Below are positions 54,136 to 63,296 of a stretch of DNA of 64,000 nt, in pieces. Position numbers and translations under genes: made by a program. The stretch is from Flavobacteriales bacterium. GTDB taxonomy: Bacteria > Bacteroidota > Bacteroidia > UBA10329. The stretch is taken from NCBI GenBank assembly GCA_021741155.1, contig JAIOYP010000017.1, positions 1 through 64,000 of the forward strand. Direction: 5' to 3'. Numbering within the stretch: position 1 is the stretch's first letter; every line of letters starts with the position of its first letter. Under the pieces are notes generated by a model. The model did no database searches, was not told the origin of the DNA, and saw nothing but the letters and a program-made list of their open reading frames with translations.

Positions 54136-54738
54136 TTAGCTCTTTTTTAATCCGCTTCTGAAATTCTGGAAGGCAATATTTTTAAGAAGAGCTTCAGCAT
54201 CATTGAGATTTGAAATTGAACCAAATCCAACCAAAACTGTAGCAATATCAAAACTCACTAAAGCCAAATTGTCAATCCATTCAATTGTTTTGCTCAGGTC
54301 TCCTAGTAGAATTTCTAATTGGTCGATATCTCCTTCCGATCCTCTAATTTTTATTCTCTCAGCCTCAAGTCGAAGTTCATCGTAGATGTTGGTGATTTTC
54401 CAACTGGAATGAACTATGTCATTTCGTAATTGTGATGCGTCATTAATAGCATTTCTGGTTTTGTCCAAGAGTTTCTGAATGAAATCAACTTCGTCTGGAT
54501 TTAGCGAAGTTTTCGGCTGATTTTTTAAAAAATCAGCCGAAATAGAAAAAAAGTAATCACAAATAGATTTAGCCGTAGAATCTGATAACAGCAGTTTCGT
54601 TAGTTTATCATTTGTTAGTCCAGACTCCTCGAGGTAGATGCAAATGCATTCCTTTTGAATTTCTTGAAGACCTTCAAAGTGAGCAACAAACTTTCCTAGT
54701 TCGGAAAACAGTTCTTGCTGTTTTGATTCCTTGTCCAT
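54136..54738 (-). CDS. Hypothetical HEPN-like helical protein
   Basis: A 200-residue, almost wholly helical protein without signal or membrane segment. Near residue 104 it has RNDIVHSSW, which fits the RX4-6H motif of HEPN domains, many of which are RNases in toxin-antitoxin and abortive-infection systems. The preceding helix (VDFIQKLLDKTRNAINDASQ) is placed as expected. No nucleotidyltransferase (MNT) partner is adjacent. It starts 33 bases after sucB on the same strand, so it may ride on the sucAB transcript. Base composition is more AT-rich than its neighbours, which suggests transfer. A defence role is inference only. Confidence 0.65.
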   Translation of the reverse strand: MDKESKQQELFSELGKFVAHFEGLQEIQKECICIYLEESGLTNDKLTKLLLSDSTAKSICDYFFSISADFLKNQPKTSLNPDEVDFIQKLLDKTRNAINDASQLRNDIVHSSWKITNIYDELRLEAERIKIRGSEGDIDQLEILLGDLSKTIEWIDNLALVSFDIATVLVGFGSISNLNDAEALLKNIAFQNFRSGLKKS

Positions 54739-54771
54739 TCTAAGTCATCGAAATCATTAAACGGAGTTTGA

Positions 54772-56028
54772 TCACAACCCTAGCAGAATCTCTTCCCCCG
54801 TCTTACCACCAAACAGCATAGTAGAAGGATTTTCGAGCATGTTCTTCACTTTAACAAGGAAGGAAACAGATTCTTTTCCATCAATAATGCGGTGATCGTA
54901 GCTTAGTGCCAAGTACATCATTGGACGTGCAACGATTTGTCCGTCTTCTACAACCGCACGCTCTACTATATTGTGCATTCCTAGGATTGCACTTTGAGGT
55001 GGGTTGATAATCGGTGTGCTCATCATCGAACCGAAAACACCACCATTGGTGATGGTGAATGTTCCGCCTGTCATTTCATCAATAGAGATTTTCCCATCAC
55101 GGGCTTTGATGGCCAAACGCTTGATTTCAGCTTCAATTTCGGCCAAACTCATTTGTTCTGCATTGCGCACAATAGGAACCATCAATCCTTTAGGAGAACT
55201 TACAGCGATACCGATGTCGCAATAATCATGGAATACCATCTCTTGACCGTCAATCATGGCATTTACCGCTGGATAATGATAAAGAGCCTCTGTCACAGCT
55301 TTGGTGAAGAAGCCCATGAATCCAAGATTGATTCCGTGAGAATCTGCGAATTTTCCTTTGTATTGATTACGTAAATCCATGATTGGCTTCATGTTCACCT
55401 CGTTGAAGGTGGTGAGCATGGCCATTTCGTTCTTTACAGAAACCAATCGTTCTGCCACTTTTCTGCGGAGCATGCTCATTTTTTCTCTGTGCTGCTCGCG
55501 ACCGCCTGCCCAACTCTGACCTGCATCGCCAAGTGCAAAACCTGAAGACATGGCAGAAAGAACGTCTTGTTTTGTAATGCGTCCGTCCTTTCCCGTTGCT
55601 TTTACCTGATTGGCAGAAACGCCATTCTCAGACATCATTTTCTTGGCCGCTGGCGAAGGTGTTCCGCTTGCGTAAGATTCTTGTTTTGGAGCTGCTGGCG
55701 CTTCCGCTTTAGCTGGAGCCACAGCTTTTTTCTCTTCCACTACTGCTTCTTCCTTCTTCGCCTTTGGAGCGTTTCCCTCAGGGGCTTTCGCATCTGTATC
55801 AATCGTACAGATTACCTGTCCAACTTGCACTACATCGCCTTCGGCAGCAATTCGTTTGATGACACCCGCTTGTTCGGCTGGGATAGCCAATGTGGCCTTG
55901 TCAGAATCTACTTCGCAGATTTCCTCATCAAGAAAAACGTAATCACCATCTTCTTTCAACCAAGAAGCGATTTCTACTTCGCTAATCGATTCTCCTGGAC
56001 TCGGTACTTTAATCTCTACTATTGGCAT
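54772..56028 (-). CDS. sucB: 2-oxoglutarate dehydrogenase E2 (dihydrolipoyl succinyltransferase)
   Basis: A 418-residue core subunit of the 2-oxoglutarate dehydrogenase complex in the TCA cycle. It transfers the succinyl group from lipoate to CoA. One lipoyl domain (1-75) holds the lipoylated Lys in [10 protein letters not shown]. An Ala/Glu/Lys-rich linker follows, then a peripheral-subunit-binding domain (about 120-160, [14 protein letters not shown]) and the catalytic domain, with the active His in [12 protein letters not shown] and a closing GEEILLGL. It lies 21 bases after sucA and is co-transcribed with it. Confidence 0.95.
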   Translation of the reverse strand: MPIVEIKVPSPGESISEVEIASWLKEDGDYVFLDEEICEVDSDKATLAIPAEQAGVIKRIAAEGDVVQVGQVICTIDTDAKAPEGNAPKAKKEEAVVEEKKAVAPAKAEAPAAPKQESYASGTPSPAAKKMMSENGVSANQVKATGKDGRITKQDVLSAMSSGFALGDAGQSWAGGREQHREKMSMLRRKVAERLVSVKNEMAMLTTFNEVNMKPIMDLRNQYKGKFADSHGINLGFMGFFTKAVTEALYHYPAVNAMIDGQEMVFHDYCDIGIAVSSPKGLMVPIVRNAEQMSLAEIEAEIKRLAIKARDGKISIDEMTGGTFTITNGGVFGSMMSTPIINPPQSAILGMHNIVERAVVEDGQIVARPMMYLALSYDHRIIDGKESVSFLVKVKNMLENPSTMLFGGKTGEEILLGL

Positions 56029-56049
56029 GTCGGCAATCTTATGTTTTGG

Positions 56050-58785
56050 TTAGGCGGTTACCGCAATATCGGCAAACGCTTGATTAATCAATTTAGCTTG
56101 TTCTGCACGATGGCGCTGACCAGAACCTGTGGCCGGAGCACCTGAAGATGGTCGAGAAACGAGTTCCAAATGAACTTGGCGGAGTTTGCGCAACAGATGC
56201 GACCATGCTCCACTGTTGGCTGGTTCTTCTTGAACCCAAACCCACTTGGCTTTTGAGTATTTCTTCTGAAGCGCAGCGATCTGAGTTCGTGGTAGTGGAT
56301 CCAATTGCTCTAAACGTACAATTGCCACTTCCTCGGCATTCAATTCTTCTTTCTTTTCGAGAAGATCGTAATACACTTTTCCGCTGCAAAGAAGCACACG
56401 CTCGATTTTTTTCGCATCGGCTGTTTCGTCATCAATCACTTCTTTGAAACCGCCTGTAGCGAGTTCTTTCAGCGATGAAACACAACGTGGATGGCGCAAC
56501 AAACTTTTTGGAGTGAAAACAACTAATGGTTTTCTGAACTCACGTTTCATCTGTCTTCTTAACACATGGAAGAAGTTGGCAGGCGTGGTGCAATTCACCA
56601 TTTGCATGTTGTCGTCTGCACAAAGCAGAAGGAAACGTTCCATTCGTGCGCTGCTGTGCTCGGCCCCCATTCCTTCATATCCGTGAGGAAGAAGCATAGT
56701 AATACCATTCATTCCTTTCCATTTTTCTTCTGCGGATGAAATGAATTGGTCAATGATAATCTGTGCGCCATTGTTGAAATCACCGAACTGTGCTTCCCAA
56801 ATGGTAAGGGCGTTTGGCGTGCCAAAAGCATAACCGTAATCAAATCCGAGAACCGCATATTCTGAAAGGAATGAGTTGAAGATATTGAATTCTCCTTGTC
56901 CTTTTCCTAGATGACGAAGCGGAACGTATTCTGCTCCAGAATCTTCTAAAACAAGCACAGCATGGCGGTGAGAGAACGTGCCTCGCTCTACATCCTGACC
57001 AGAAATACGAACCTCATGACCTTCTTTAAGCAAGGAGCCGTAAGCCAAAAGCTCGGCCATTCCCCAATCGAGCTGATCCGATTCAAAAACCATGGTTTCA
57101 CGGTCTTTTAGAATCTTCTCCATCTTACGGAACACGTTAATTTCTTTAGGAACGGTGGTCAACACTTTTGAAATTCCCTTCAGCGTAGCTTCATCAACGC
57201 CTGTGTCTAACGAGCTCTCAAACTCCGCCTTCTTGGCATAACGATAGCCTTGCCAAGTGTCTTCTAAGAATTGTGTAACCGTTGCTTTCTGAATCTCTTT
57301 GGCTTCCAACAAACGCTCTTGTAGCATATCGCTGAATTCTTGTTCCATCGAACTTACAAGGTCAGCGCCAACCACACCCGAAGAGGTCAGTTTTCTGGCA
57401 TAAATGCTCAGTGGATTTTCGTGCTTTGCAATAAGGTCGTAGAGGTTTGGTTGCGTAAAGCGTGGCTCATCGCCTTCGTTATGACCGTATTTTCGGTAGC
57501 AAAGCAAATCAACAAACACATCGCCCTTGAAGACTTGTCGGAACTTCATGGCCATGCGCATGGTGTGCGAAACGGCTTCCACATCATCTCCATTCACGTG
57601 GAAAACGGGAGAATGGGTCACTTTGGCCACATCTGTGCAGTAAATGCTTGATCGGCCATCCGTATAATTGGTTGTAAATCCAACCTGATTATTGATGACA
57701 ATATGTATGGTTCCACCTGTTTTGTAGCCATCCAATTTGGCCATCTGCACCACTTCATACACCACACCTTGCCCTGCTATGGCTGCATCACCATGAATCA
57801 GAATTGGGCACAACTTGCTGTCGTCTCCCTTAAATTTTCGATCAATCTTGGCGCGCGAAATTCCTTCTACAACCGGTCCAACAGCTTCTAAATGCGATGG
57901 ATTTGGGCAAAGGTTCATCTTCACATCCTTGCCATTGTCGCAGGTCATAGAAGAGGTGTAACCCATGTGATATTTCACATCGCCTTCAATATCGGCATCT
58001 TCATAATCCTTCCCTTCAAATTCGGAGAATATGTCTTTGTATGTCTTGTTTAGAATATTGGCTAAGACGTTCAGTCTGCCACGGTGAGCCATACCAATAA
58101 CGAACTCTTCAATTCCTAAAGCAGCTCCTTCCTCAATTACCATATCCATGGCTGGAATGAGCGATTCGGCTCCTTCCAATGAGAATCGTTTCTGACCGGT
58201 GAATTTTTTTCCGAGGAATTCTTCAAAAAGAACAGCTTGACTCAATTTTTTCAGAATCTGAGTTCGTTCTCCCAACGTAAAATCAGGTTGATTTCTGTTC
58301 GTTTCGAGCAGTTTCTGCATCCATTCAACCACTTCTGGTCTACGGATGTACATGTATTCTACGCCAATGCTTTGGCAGTAGGTAGCTTCGAGATGTTCAA
58401 TAATCTGGCGCAACGGAGCTGGGCCAATGCCAATCATGGTTCCAGCACGGAATGTAGTGTCGAGGTCAGCATCGCTCAACTCAAAATTTTCCTTTGCAAG
58501 AGTAGGTGTGTATTTTCTCCTTTCGCGAACTGGATTTGTCTTGGTGAAAAGATGACCGCTTTTTCGGTAACCATCAATCAGATTGATGACATCAAACTCC
58601 TTTTTTACGTTGGCAGGGATACCAAAACTGGCACCATCTTGATCGTAGAGTTGTTCGGCAAAGTCAAAGCCTGCAAAAAACTGTTGCCAGTCTTCGGCTA
58701 CCGATGAAGGATCTGATTTGTACGATTGATAAAGATGTTCCACTGTAGAAACATCCATGTTTGAGAGGTATGAGAACTTATCCAT
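56050..58785 (-). CDS. sucA: 2-oxoglutarate dehydrogenase E1
   Basis: A 911-residue thiamine-diphosphate enzyme that decarboxylates 2-oxoglutarate and passes the succinyl group to E2. The short N-terminal E2-binding segment (SVAEDWQQFFAGF) is present. EEFVIGMAHRGRLNVLANIL, HGDAAIAGQGVVYEV and VINNQVGFTTN are the cofactor and substrate regions, and SHRHAVLVLED with LPHGYEGMGAEHSSAR lies in the second half. The length is usual. The gene heads the operon with sucB; a TAnnTTTG element lies 34 bases upstream. Confidence 0.95.
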   Translation of the reverse strand: MDKFSYLSNMDVSTVEHLYQSYKSDPSSVAEDWQQFFAGFDFAEQLYDQDGASFGIPANVKKEFDVINLIDGYRKSGHLFTKTNPVRERRKYTPTLAKENFELSDADLDTTFRAGTMIGIGPAPLRQIIEHLEATYCQSIGVEYMYIRRPEVVEWMQKLLETNRNQPDFTLGERTQILKKLSQAVLFEEFLGKKFTGQKRFSLEGAESLIPAMDMVIEEGAALGIEEFVIGMAHRGRLNVLANILNKTYKDIFSEFEGKDYEDADIEGDVKYHMGYTSSMTCDNGKDVKMNLCPNPSHLEAVGPVVEGISRAKIDRKFKGDDSKLCPILIHGDAAIAGQGVVYEVVQMAKLDGYKTGGTIHIVINNQVGFTTNYTDGRSSIYCTDVAKVTHSPVFHVNGDDVEAVSHTMRMAMKFRQVFKGDVFVDLLCYRKYGHNEGDEPRFTQPNLYDLIAKHENPLSIYARKLTSSGVVGADLVSSMEQEFSDMLQERLLEAKEIQKATVTQFLEDTWQGYRYAKKAEFESSLDTGVDEATLKGISKVLTTVPKEINVFRKMEKILKDRETMVFESDQLDWGMAELLAYGSLLKEGHEVRISGQDVERGTFSHRHAVLVLEDSGAEYVPLRHLGKGQGEFNIFNSFLSEYAVLGFDYGYAFGTPNALTIWEAQFGDFNNGAQIIIDQFISSAEEKWKGMNGITMLLPHGYEGMGAEHSSARMERFLLLCADDNMQMVNCTTPANFFHVLRRQMKREFRKPLVVFTPKSLLRHPRCVSSLKELATGGFKEVIDDETADAKKIERVLLCSGKVYYDLLEKKEELNAEEVAIVRLEQLDPLPRTQIAALQKKYSKAKWVWVQEEPANSGAWSHLLRKLRQVHLELVSRPSSGAPATGSGQRHRAEQAKLINQAFADIAVTA

Positions 58786-58819
58786 TATGGGAGAACGGTC
58801 TCTGTGTGTTAAATTTGGG

Positions 58820-58827
58820 CAAAGATA
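58820..58827 (-). promoter_or_regulatory. Candidate -7 element for sucAB
   Basis: On the minus strand this reads TATCTTTG, a full TAnnTTTG match, 34 bases before the sucA start. Confidence 0.5.
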
Positions 58828-59065
58828 GGATTATCGTAGTGCGTTAAAGTCACGAAATGACTTAGAAACATATTTTTCATGTCAAAGTATTTAAGAAGTC
58901 AAAATATTTTAACAATGTTTTGATTATTCCATTTCTTTTTTCAATTTAACCCCCGAAACTGGAATTGGGGAAAGCCGAAAACCATTGTTAGAGTAGGCGC
59001 ACTAAACTGTAAACCATGAATTCTTCTTGTAACCAACATTCTCTTTTAGGGGGTGAACCATGTTG

Positions 59066-59089
59066 TGGCGCATTTTTACGAGTGCGCCA
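59066..59089. promoter_or_regulatory. Palindrome TGGCGCA/TGCGCCA before the HTH gene
   Basis: Two seven-base arms at 59066-59072 and 59083-59089 are perfectly complementary around a ten-base spacer, ending 19 bases before the ATG. It is well placed to be the binding site of the encoded HTH protein. Confidence 0.6.
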
Positions 59090-59108
59090 AATCACAAAAC
59101 CGTAGGCC

Positions 59109-59306
59109 ATGACGTTTGCAGAACGAAAACGGCAACTAGAATACTTGCTAGAAATGGTGGAGGAAGGCCGATGTATTTCTACACAGCAGGTGGCCGAAAA
59201 ATTTGATTGCAGCAAACGCACAGCTAAGCGCATGTTAGATGAGCTGCGCGATGATGGCAACGAGATTGTTTACTGCAAGCAGACGAAAAAATTTAGGGTG
59301 GGGTGA
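59109..59306 (+). CDS. Small HTH (HTH_11/DeoR-like) DNA-binding protein
   Basis: A 65-residue protein that is almost entirely one winged-helix domain: ERKRQLEYLLEMVEEGRCIS, then the helix-turn-helix QQVAEKFDCSKRTAKRMLDE and a short wing YCKQTKKFRVG. Small proteins of this kind are widespread in Bacteroidota, often in several copies, and lack any sensor or catalytic part. The palindrome directly upstream suggests self-regulation or a selfish DNA-binding role. It stands alone between sucA and a repeat-rich gap. Confidence 0.78.
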   Translation: MTFAERKRQLEYLLEMVEEGRCISTQQVAEKFDCSKRTAKRMLDELRDDGNEIVYCKQTKKFRVG

Positions 59307-59380
59307 TTGTTTGATGAAACATCAATTACCCACTAAAACACACCTGCTCGACCATGTCATTCAGGCGGGGAAGGTACTGA

Positions 59381-59462
59381 AGGTTTCACAGAAAAATATT
59401 CTTCTTTTTTTCTCTGTGTGTTCTGTGTCTCAGTGGCTAAAAACAAGTTTACTTGTAAAAAT
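59381..59462. repeat. Dispersed CACAGA...CTGTG...GTGGCTAAAAACAAG element, copy 2
   Basis: The most complete copy in the window. It has GGTTTCACAGAAAAA, then TTTTTCTCTGTGTG, TTCTGTGTCTCAGTGGCTAA and ACAAGTTTACTTGT. The first part matches 10382-10450 and the tail matches 28301-28343. Confidence 0.6.
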
Positions 59463-59533
59463 TACAACGAATTTCTTCATCTTAAAATCAATCATTTGAA
59501 AAACACGCCCTCAAAAAAAACAAAGAAAAATAG

Positions 59534-59558
59534 CAGAGTGTCATTTTTTGACACTCTG
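59534..59558. terminator. Hairpin CAGAGTGTCA/TGACACTCTG
   Basis: A perfect ten-base stem around a five-base T loop, followed by ATGTTTTTAG. It could terminate transcription of the HTH gene 228 bases upstream, or be a free-standing repeat. Confidence 0.55.
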
Positions 59559-59675
59559 ATGTTTTTAGTTTGCTCCTGTCAAAAAAGTTTTCGCGAAACA
59601 AAATGGCACGGGCGTACGAACTGCAGCATCCCGTAAAACGTGTGGCGGATATTTTACCAACTAAATTTTAATGAC

Positions 59676-60677
59676 ATGAAAAAGTTATTGATTGCCGCTG
59701 CATTCATATGCAGTATTACGAGCTATGCTCAAAATAAGGGAGGGGCTGTTATGTTCTCACCTGATAACGCACAGGGTTATCTTGTGCTGAACAAGGCCAA
59801 AAACCCTAGTGTGACCACTTGGAGTATTAAGGTGAAGGAAAGAACATTTAATGCGCAGGGAACACCTACCGATGTTCAGAGAGATAAGGTCGCTTTGCAG
59901 AATAACATCAACTTTTGGCGGGTTCCGAATAAGTACCTCAATTCCGAATCAACATTCTTTTTGGAAGTAACGGGTCTTACTTCGGGCGGTTCCACGGTGG
60001 TTACGGAAGAGCCCTTTGTGGTGTCTGATGCTCCTTCTACCGCACTGGAATCAGGAGGTACAGAACCTTCGCTTCTTGGCTGCAACTGGTTGTGCAACGG
60101 CTCTTATTACGCTTGGGAGATTCAGCAATATGTTAGTCCTGACCTTCCGACTGCTGGTCCGAGTAGGTTGGAGGTGAGAACCGCGCTCAATTTTAACACA
60201 GGAACACAAACCGCGCTTCCGAATTATCGGTATATTACCCAAAATGAGTTTTCAAATTCATCGTGTTTTGATCAGAATGGAAATAATTTGGGAGGGTATT
60301 TCATCCCAGGAGTACCATGTAATCCAGACGGTGTTTGGATGACGGGTTCGATTAGTGTGCCTTTAGGTTCAACTGACTATCGAGACATGGACGGAAATGT
60401 TATCCCAGGTCCCTCCTTTGTTCGGGGCGTAGGCAAACCATTGGGTGTTTGGGACGGAGGAAATTCGATTACGACACCCGAACTGAATTTCGGTAACACT
60501 GTTTGCGGAAACGACACTTGGTGGGCGATGGACAAAGTTAATAGTAATGCACCTCCGGTTAATGGATACCCGAAGGATGGCACGGGCACCAATTTCTATC
60601 CAGATCTGGAATGTAATCAACTCACAGAGGGCGGTGTGGACGACCCAGATATAGACCATAGAATTCGGAGAACCTGA
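59676..60677 (+). CDS. Secreted protein, N-terminal part of a frameshifted T9SS cargo gene
   Basis: 333 residues with a signal peptide (1-19, CSITSYAQ) and a beta-rich body of unknown family with several Cys (LLGCNWLCNGSYYAWEIQQY). The frame ends after DDPDIDHRIRRT. The sequence clearly continues in the next frame (EFGEPEFLGELLEWLDEQNN and on to 61287), so one surplus base near 60655 splits what was a protein of about 537 residues. Removing one C from GACC at 60654-60657 joins the parts. Either the gene is a recent pseudogene or the base is a sequencing error. The function is not known. Confidence 0.75.
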   Translation: MKKLLIAAAFICSITSYAQNKGGAVMFSPDNAQGYLVLNKAKNPSVTTWSIKVKERTFNAQGTPTDVQRDKVALQNNINFWRVPNKYLNSESTFFLEVTGLTSGGSTVVTEEPFVVSDAPSTALESGGTEPSLLGCNWLCNGSYYAWEIQQYVSPDLPTAGPSRLEVRTALNFNTGTQTALPNYRYITQNEFSNSSCFDQNGNNLGGYFIPGVPCNPDGVWMTGSISVPLGSTDYRDMDGNVIPGPSFVRGVGKPLGVWDGGNSITTPELNFGNTVCGNDTWWAMDKVNSNAPPVNGYPKDGTGTNFYPDLECNQLTEGGVDDPDIDHRIRRT

Positions 60678-60777
60678 ATTTCTTGGCGAACTACTGGAAT
60701 GGCTGGATGAGCAGAATAATGGAGGCAGCGAAGGGGGTCGTTGGGACAATTTTGTACATGCAGTAGTAAGGCGCGCC

Positions 60778-61287
60778 TTGGATGACCCTTACTTCGGCAG
60801 CGGCCAATCGTGGCACGAACTGATTGACGCCTGCACAATTAGCAATTTGAACAACCCCACAGCACCTGCGATTAGTATTGACCCGAACAATCCGTCCACA
60901 TTCACAAGAGGTCTTTCCTTAGAACCGAGCCTCTACACCTTCGGATTTGCTATAAAGGGTATGGGATACATTCCTTTTATTTTGGAGGTGGAAAAGAAAT
61001 TGAACGTTAGCATGGCAATGGCCGACCTTCTGAGTGTAAATATCTACCCTGTGCCAATTACAGGCAATGCGTTCACAATTGATATGACCGCTAGCGATGC
61101 GCTCAACTTCACGTATGAATTCAGAAATGGTAATGGAACATTGCTCTACACCCAGAAGTTCAAACTGAAGAAGAACCAGCAATGGACTCACGTAGTAAAG
61201 CCTAGTCAGGGAGTGCCGAACGGTAACCACATCAACCGTTTCGTGTTCACAGACGGTTCGGTCCTATCTTTACAGACAATTAAATAA
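60778..61287 (+). CDS. C-terminal part of the same frameshifted cargo gene
   Basis: The frame is open from about 60661, although its first usable start codon (TTG) is at 60778. It carries HELIDACTISNLNNPTAP and a C-terminal region resembling a type A T9SS sorting domain (LLSVNIYPVPITGNAFTIDM, then the RFVFTDGSVLSLQTIK end). No ribosome-binding site or signal peptide supports independent translation, so it should be read as the rest of the 59676 gene. Confidence 0.65.
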   Translation: MDDPYFGSGQSWHELIDACTISNLNNPTAPAISIDPNNPSTFTRGLSLEPSLYTFGFAIKGMGYIPFILEVEKKLNVSMAMADLLSVNIYPVPITGNAFTIDMTASDALNFTYEFRNGNGTLLYTQKFKLKKNQQWTHVVKPSQGVPNGNHINRFVFTDGSVLSLQTIK

Positions 61288-61296
61288 GTTGAACCC

Positions 61297-61343
61297 GACC
61301 CGTGTCCCTACCGCTATTTGTTTATCGCGGTAGGGACACAGGT
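61297..61343. repeat. REP-like palindrome (GTGTCCCTACCGC family)
   Basis: GTGTCCCTACCGC (61302-61314) and GCGGTAGGGACAC (61327-61339) are exact complements around a 12-base loop, with extra pairing outside one mismatch. It lies between two T9SS cargo genes and may also end transcription of the first. Confidence 0.75.
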
Positions 61344-61358
61344 CATTTTCTGCCTCGC

Positions 61359-62891
61359 ATGAAAAAGCAATCTATATACCTTGGTTTATCTGTAATTCTG
61401 TTTACGCACGTTGCACTGGCACAGCAACCAGGAGATTTGGATCTAGCCTTCGGAACAGATGGAATAGCGACATACCATATATCAGATTCTGAGGATCAAA
61501 TAGTGAAACTATTGGTCCAGACTGATGGTAATATCCTGTGTCTTGGCAAGACGCAGGCGAGTCTTCAAGTGGGCAATATTTTCTTGACCAGATTTCTTAC
61601 TTCTGGAGAAATGGACGCTTCCTTCGGGCAAGATGGAGTCACTGTCATTGACCCAAGTACTGGTATTGATGTTGGCAACGACATGGTTATTCAAGGTGAT
61701 GGCCGGATTGTTGTCGCAGGTTACGCTTCTCCGCAGATTGGCATTGGCCCCCTCCTTGCTCGTTTTAACGCAAACGGACAACTGGATAATTCGTTCGGTG
61801 ACAATGGAATTGTAGTCATTAACACGCTGGAATTTGCCATAATACAAAAGGTAGAAATTCTACAGAATGGAAAGCTACTTTGTATTGCAAAAGTAGGGGA
61901 TGACATCGCACTATTTCGCTTCGTTTCAGACGGAACGTGGGACCAAAGTTTCGGTATTGGAGGTATTGTAATTGTTGACATAGGTTCTGAGTATCATACG
62001 TGTACAGACCTCATGGTTGTGGAAAATTCCGGGTTCTTTGTAAGTGGATCGAGCGGTTTGGTCGTAACTGAACAAGCGGCCTTGGTCTGTAAATTCTTGG
62101 CTGATGGCACTCTCGACTCAGATTTCAATTCTGTTGGTTGGTCGGAATTTACAGTCAATCAAAGTTATCTTACTAATCAGGCAAGACATATTGGGATGAC
62201 GTTAGCAGGCGACCTGATTGTGGCTGGAGACCTTTATGGTTCCAGTTCTGGAGAAGGGTTTGTCACAAGACTGAATTCAGGTGGTCCGATTGACATGACG
62301 TTTGGGAATGCTGGTGTTTTTGGTGTTGAACTGGGCACGGGTTATGACCTTATGAATGCAATGACGCTACAACCGGATGAGAAAATCTTGTTTAGCGGAG
62401 GGACATCAGATATTGGAAGTGAAAATGATTTTTTTGTTTTGAGAATAAATGAAGACGGCTCACCTGACCCGACTTTCGGAGACAACGGAGTCGTGATAAC
62501 CGAGGTGAGTTCGGGGAACAATCAGATAAACGACATGAAATTGCAACCGGACGGGAAACTTGTGGTTGGCGGAACGGCTAGAATAGGGAACAACGATGAG
62601 ATTGTCCTTGCCCGCTACCACACAGGGCTTAACACTTCGGTGAAAGAGCCTTCCCACGAGGGACGCCTTTCGTTATACCCCAACCCGACATCGGGAACAT
62701 TGACCATCACTGCTGAAACGGGTCTGGATTACGTGGAACTGCTGGATGCTCTGGGCAGTACGGTACTGACGACCTGGACGATCAACACCGACCATCTGCA
62801 ATTGGACCTTTCCGATCTCCCTGATGGCATGTATCTGTTACGCGCCTCGGACGGCAAACAAATAACCTCCCAAAAAGTAGTGAAACAATAG
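61359..62891 (+). CDS. Delta-60-repeat secreted protein with type A T9SS sorting domain
   Basis: A 510-residue cargo protein. The signal peptide (1-21, THVALAQ) is followed by seven delta-60 repeats (TIGR02608-like), each near 55-60 residues with a core such as GQLDNSFGDNGIVVI, GTWDQSFGIGGIVIV and GSPDPTFGDNGVVIT. Together they should form a beta-propeller. The C-terminal 80 residues are a type A sorting domain (LSLYPNPTSGTLTITAE, DLPDGMYLLRASDG). It is exported through T9SS to the surface or medium. The ATG at 61359 lies just after a palindrome and is preferred to an in-frame start at 61302. Confidence 0.88.
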   Translation: MKKQSIYLGLSVILFTHVALAQQPGDLDLAFGTDGIATYHISDSEDQIVKLLVQTDGNILCLGKTQASLQVGNIFLTRFLTSGEMDASFGQDGVTVIDPSTGIDVGNDMVIQGDGRIVVAGYASPQIGIGPLLARFNANGQLDNSFGDNGIVVINTLEFAIIQKVEILQNGKLLCIAKVGDDIALFRFVSDGTWDQSFGIGGIVIVDIGSEYHTCTDLMVVENSGFFVSGSSGLVVTEQAALVCKFLADGTLDSDFNSVGWSEFTVNQSYLTNQARHIGMTLAGDLIVAGDLYGSSSGEGFVTRLNSGGPIDMTFGNAGVFGVELGTGYDLMNAMTLQPDEKILFSGGTSDIGSENDFFVLRINEDGSPDPTFGDNGVVITEVSSGNNQINDMKLQPDGKLVVGGTARIGNNDEIVLARYHTGLNTSVKEPSHEGRLSLYPNPTSGTLTITAETGLDYVELLDALGSTVLTTWTINTDHLQLDLSDLPDGMYLLRASDGKQITSQKVVKQ

Positions 62892-62900
62892 TTGAAAATC

Positions 62901-63281
62901 CTACGGCAATTCTCTACCCGAATAAAAATGCCTTATGACCACCTTTTGCAATTCGCGTTTTAGGATGAGGTCTGTAAGTTGGCCAATGGCGTTATCAACC
63001 TCTTCTTTTCCAAAAAGGATCTGCTTCACTTTGGTTTCGTTTAGGTCGATACTATAGATGAGATTCCAGAAGGTTTCCGTCTGATTTTCAAGCATGTATT
63101 CGATAACGGGAGCAAGCTGGTCGGAAAGTTCTCTGTAAGCCGTTTCGCCAGACCCAGAAAACGCAACATCAAAACCGTGTAAGCGGAAATCCTTGTTAAT
63201 CTGCGCAACTACTTCTTGAAGAAGCGTTACGCTTCGTTCGTAGCGGTCAAAATCTGGTTTGGAAAGTGGAAGGTTGTCCAT
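62901..63281 (-). CDS. Hypothetical protein
   Basis: A 126-residue soluble, mostly helical protein with no signal or membrane segment (for example LLQEVVAQINKDFRLHGFDV and VDNAIGQLTDLILKRELQKV). I do not recognise the family. It lies downstream of the polyprenyl synthetase remnant on the same strand, with a hairpin between, and converges on the delta-60-repeat gene with a nine-base gap. Confidence 0.7.
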   Translation of the reverse strand: MDNLPLSKPDFDRYERSVTLLQEVVAQINKDFRLHGFDVAFSGSGETAYRELSDQLAPVIEYMLENQTETFWNLIYSIDLNETKVKQILFGKEEVDNAIGQLTDLILKRELQKVVIRHFYSGRELP

Positions 63282-63296
63282 TTAAAGCTTATACAG

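Larger units (their letters stand above)
58786..59108. other. Intergenic region with sucA promoter and HTH-gene operator
   Basis: It holds a divergent promoter zone: an AT-rich centre (about 58850-58945) without any coding sign, the sucA -7 element, and a palindrome next to the small HTH gene. No other gene or RNA was recognised. Confidence 0.5.
59307..59675. other. Gene-free repeat-bearing gap
   Basis: This 369-base stretch holds a copy of the CACAGA/CTGTG dispersed element and a terminator-like hairpin. The rest is AT-rich. I see no gene and no RNA of a known class. Confidence 0.5.

Noticed and set aside
55567-56145. Plus-strand open frame of 192 codons opposite sucB
   Set aside because: It is complementary to the lipoyl and linker part of sucB, whose function is certain.
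58237-58707. Plus-strand open frame of 156 codons opposite sucA
   Set aside because: It is antisense to the N-terminal part of sucA and has no recognisable feature.
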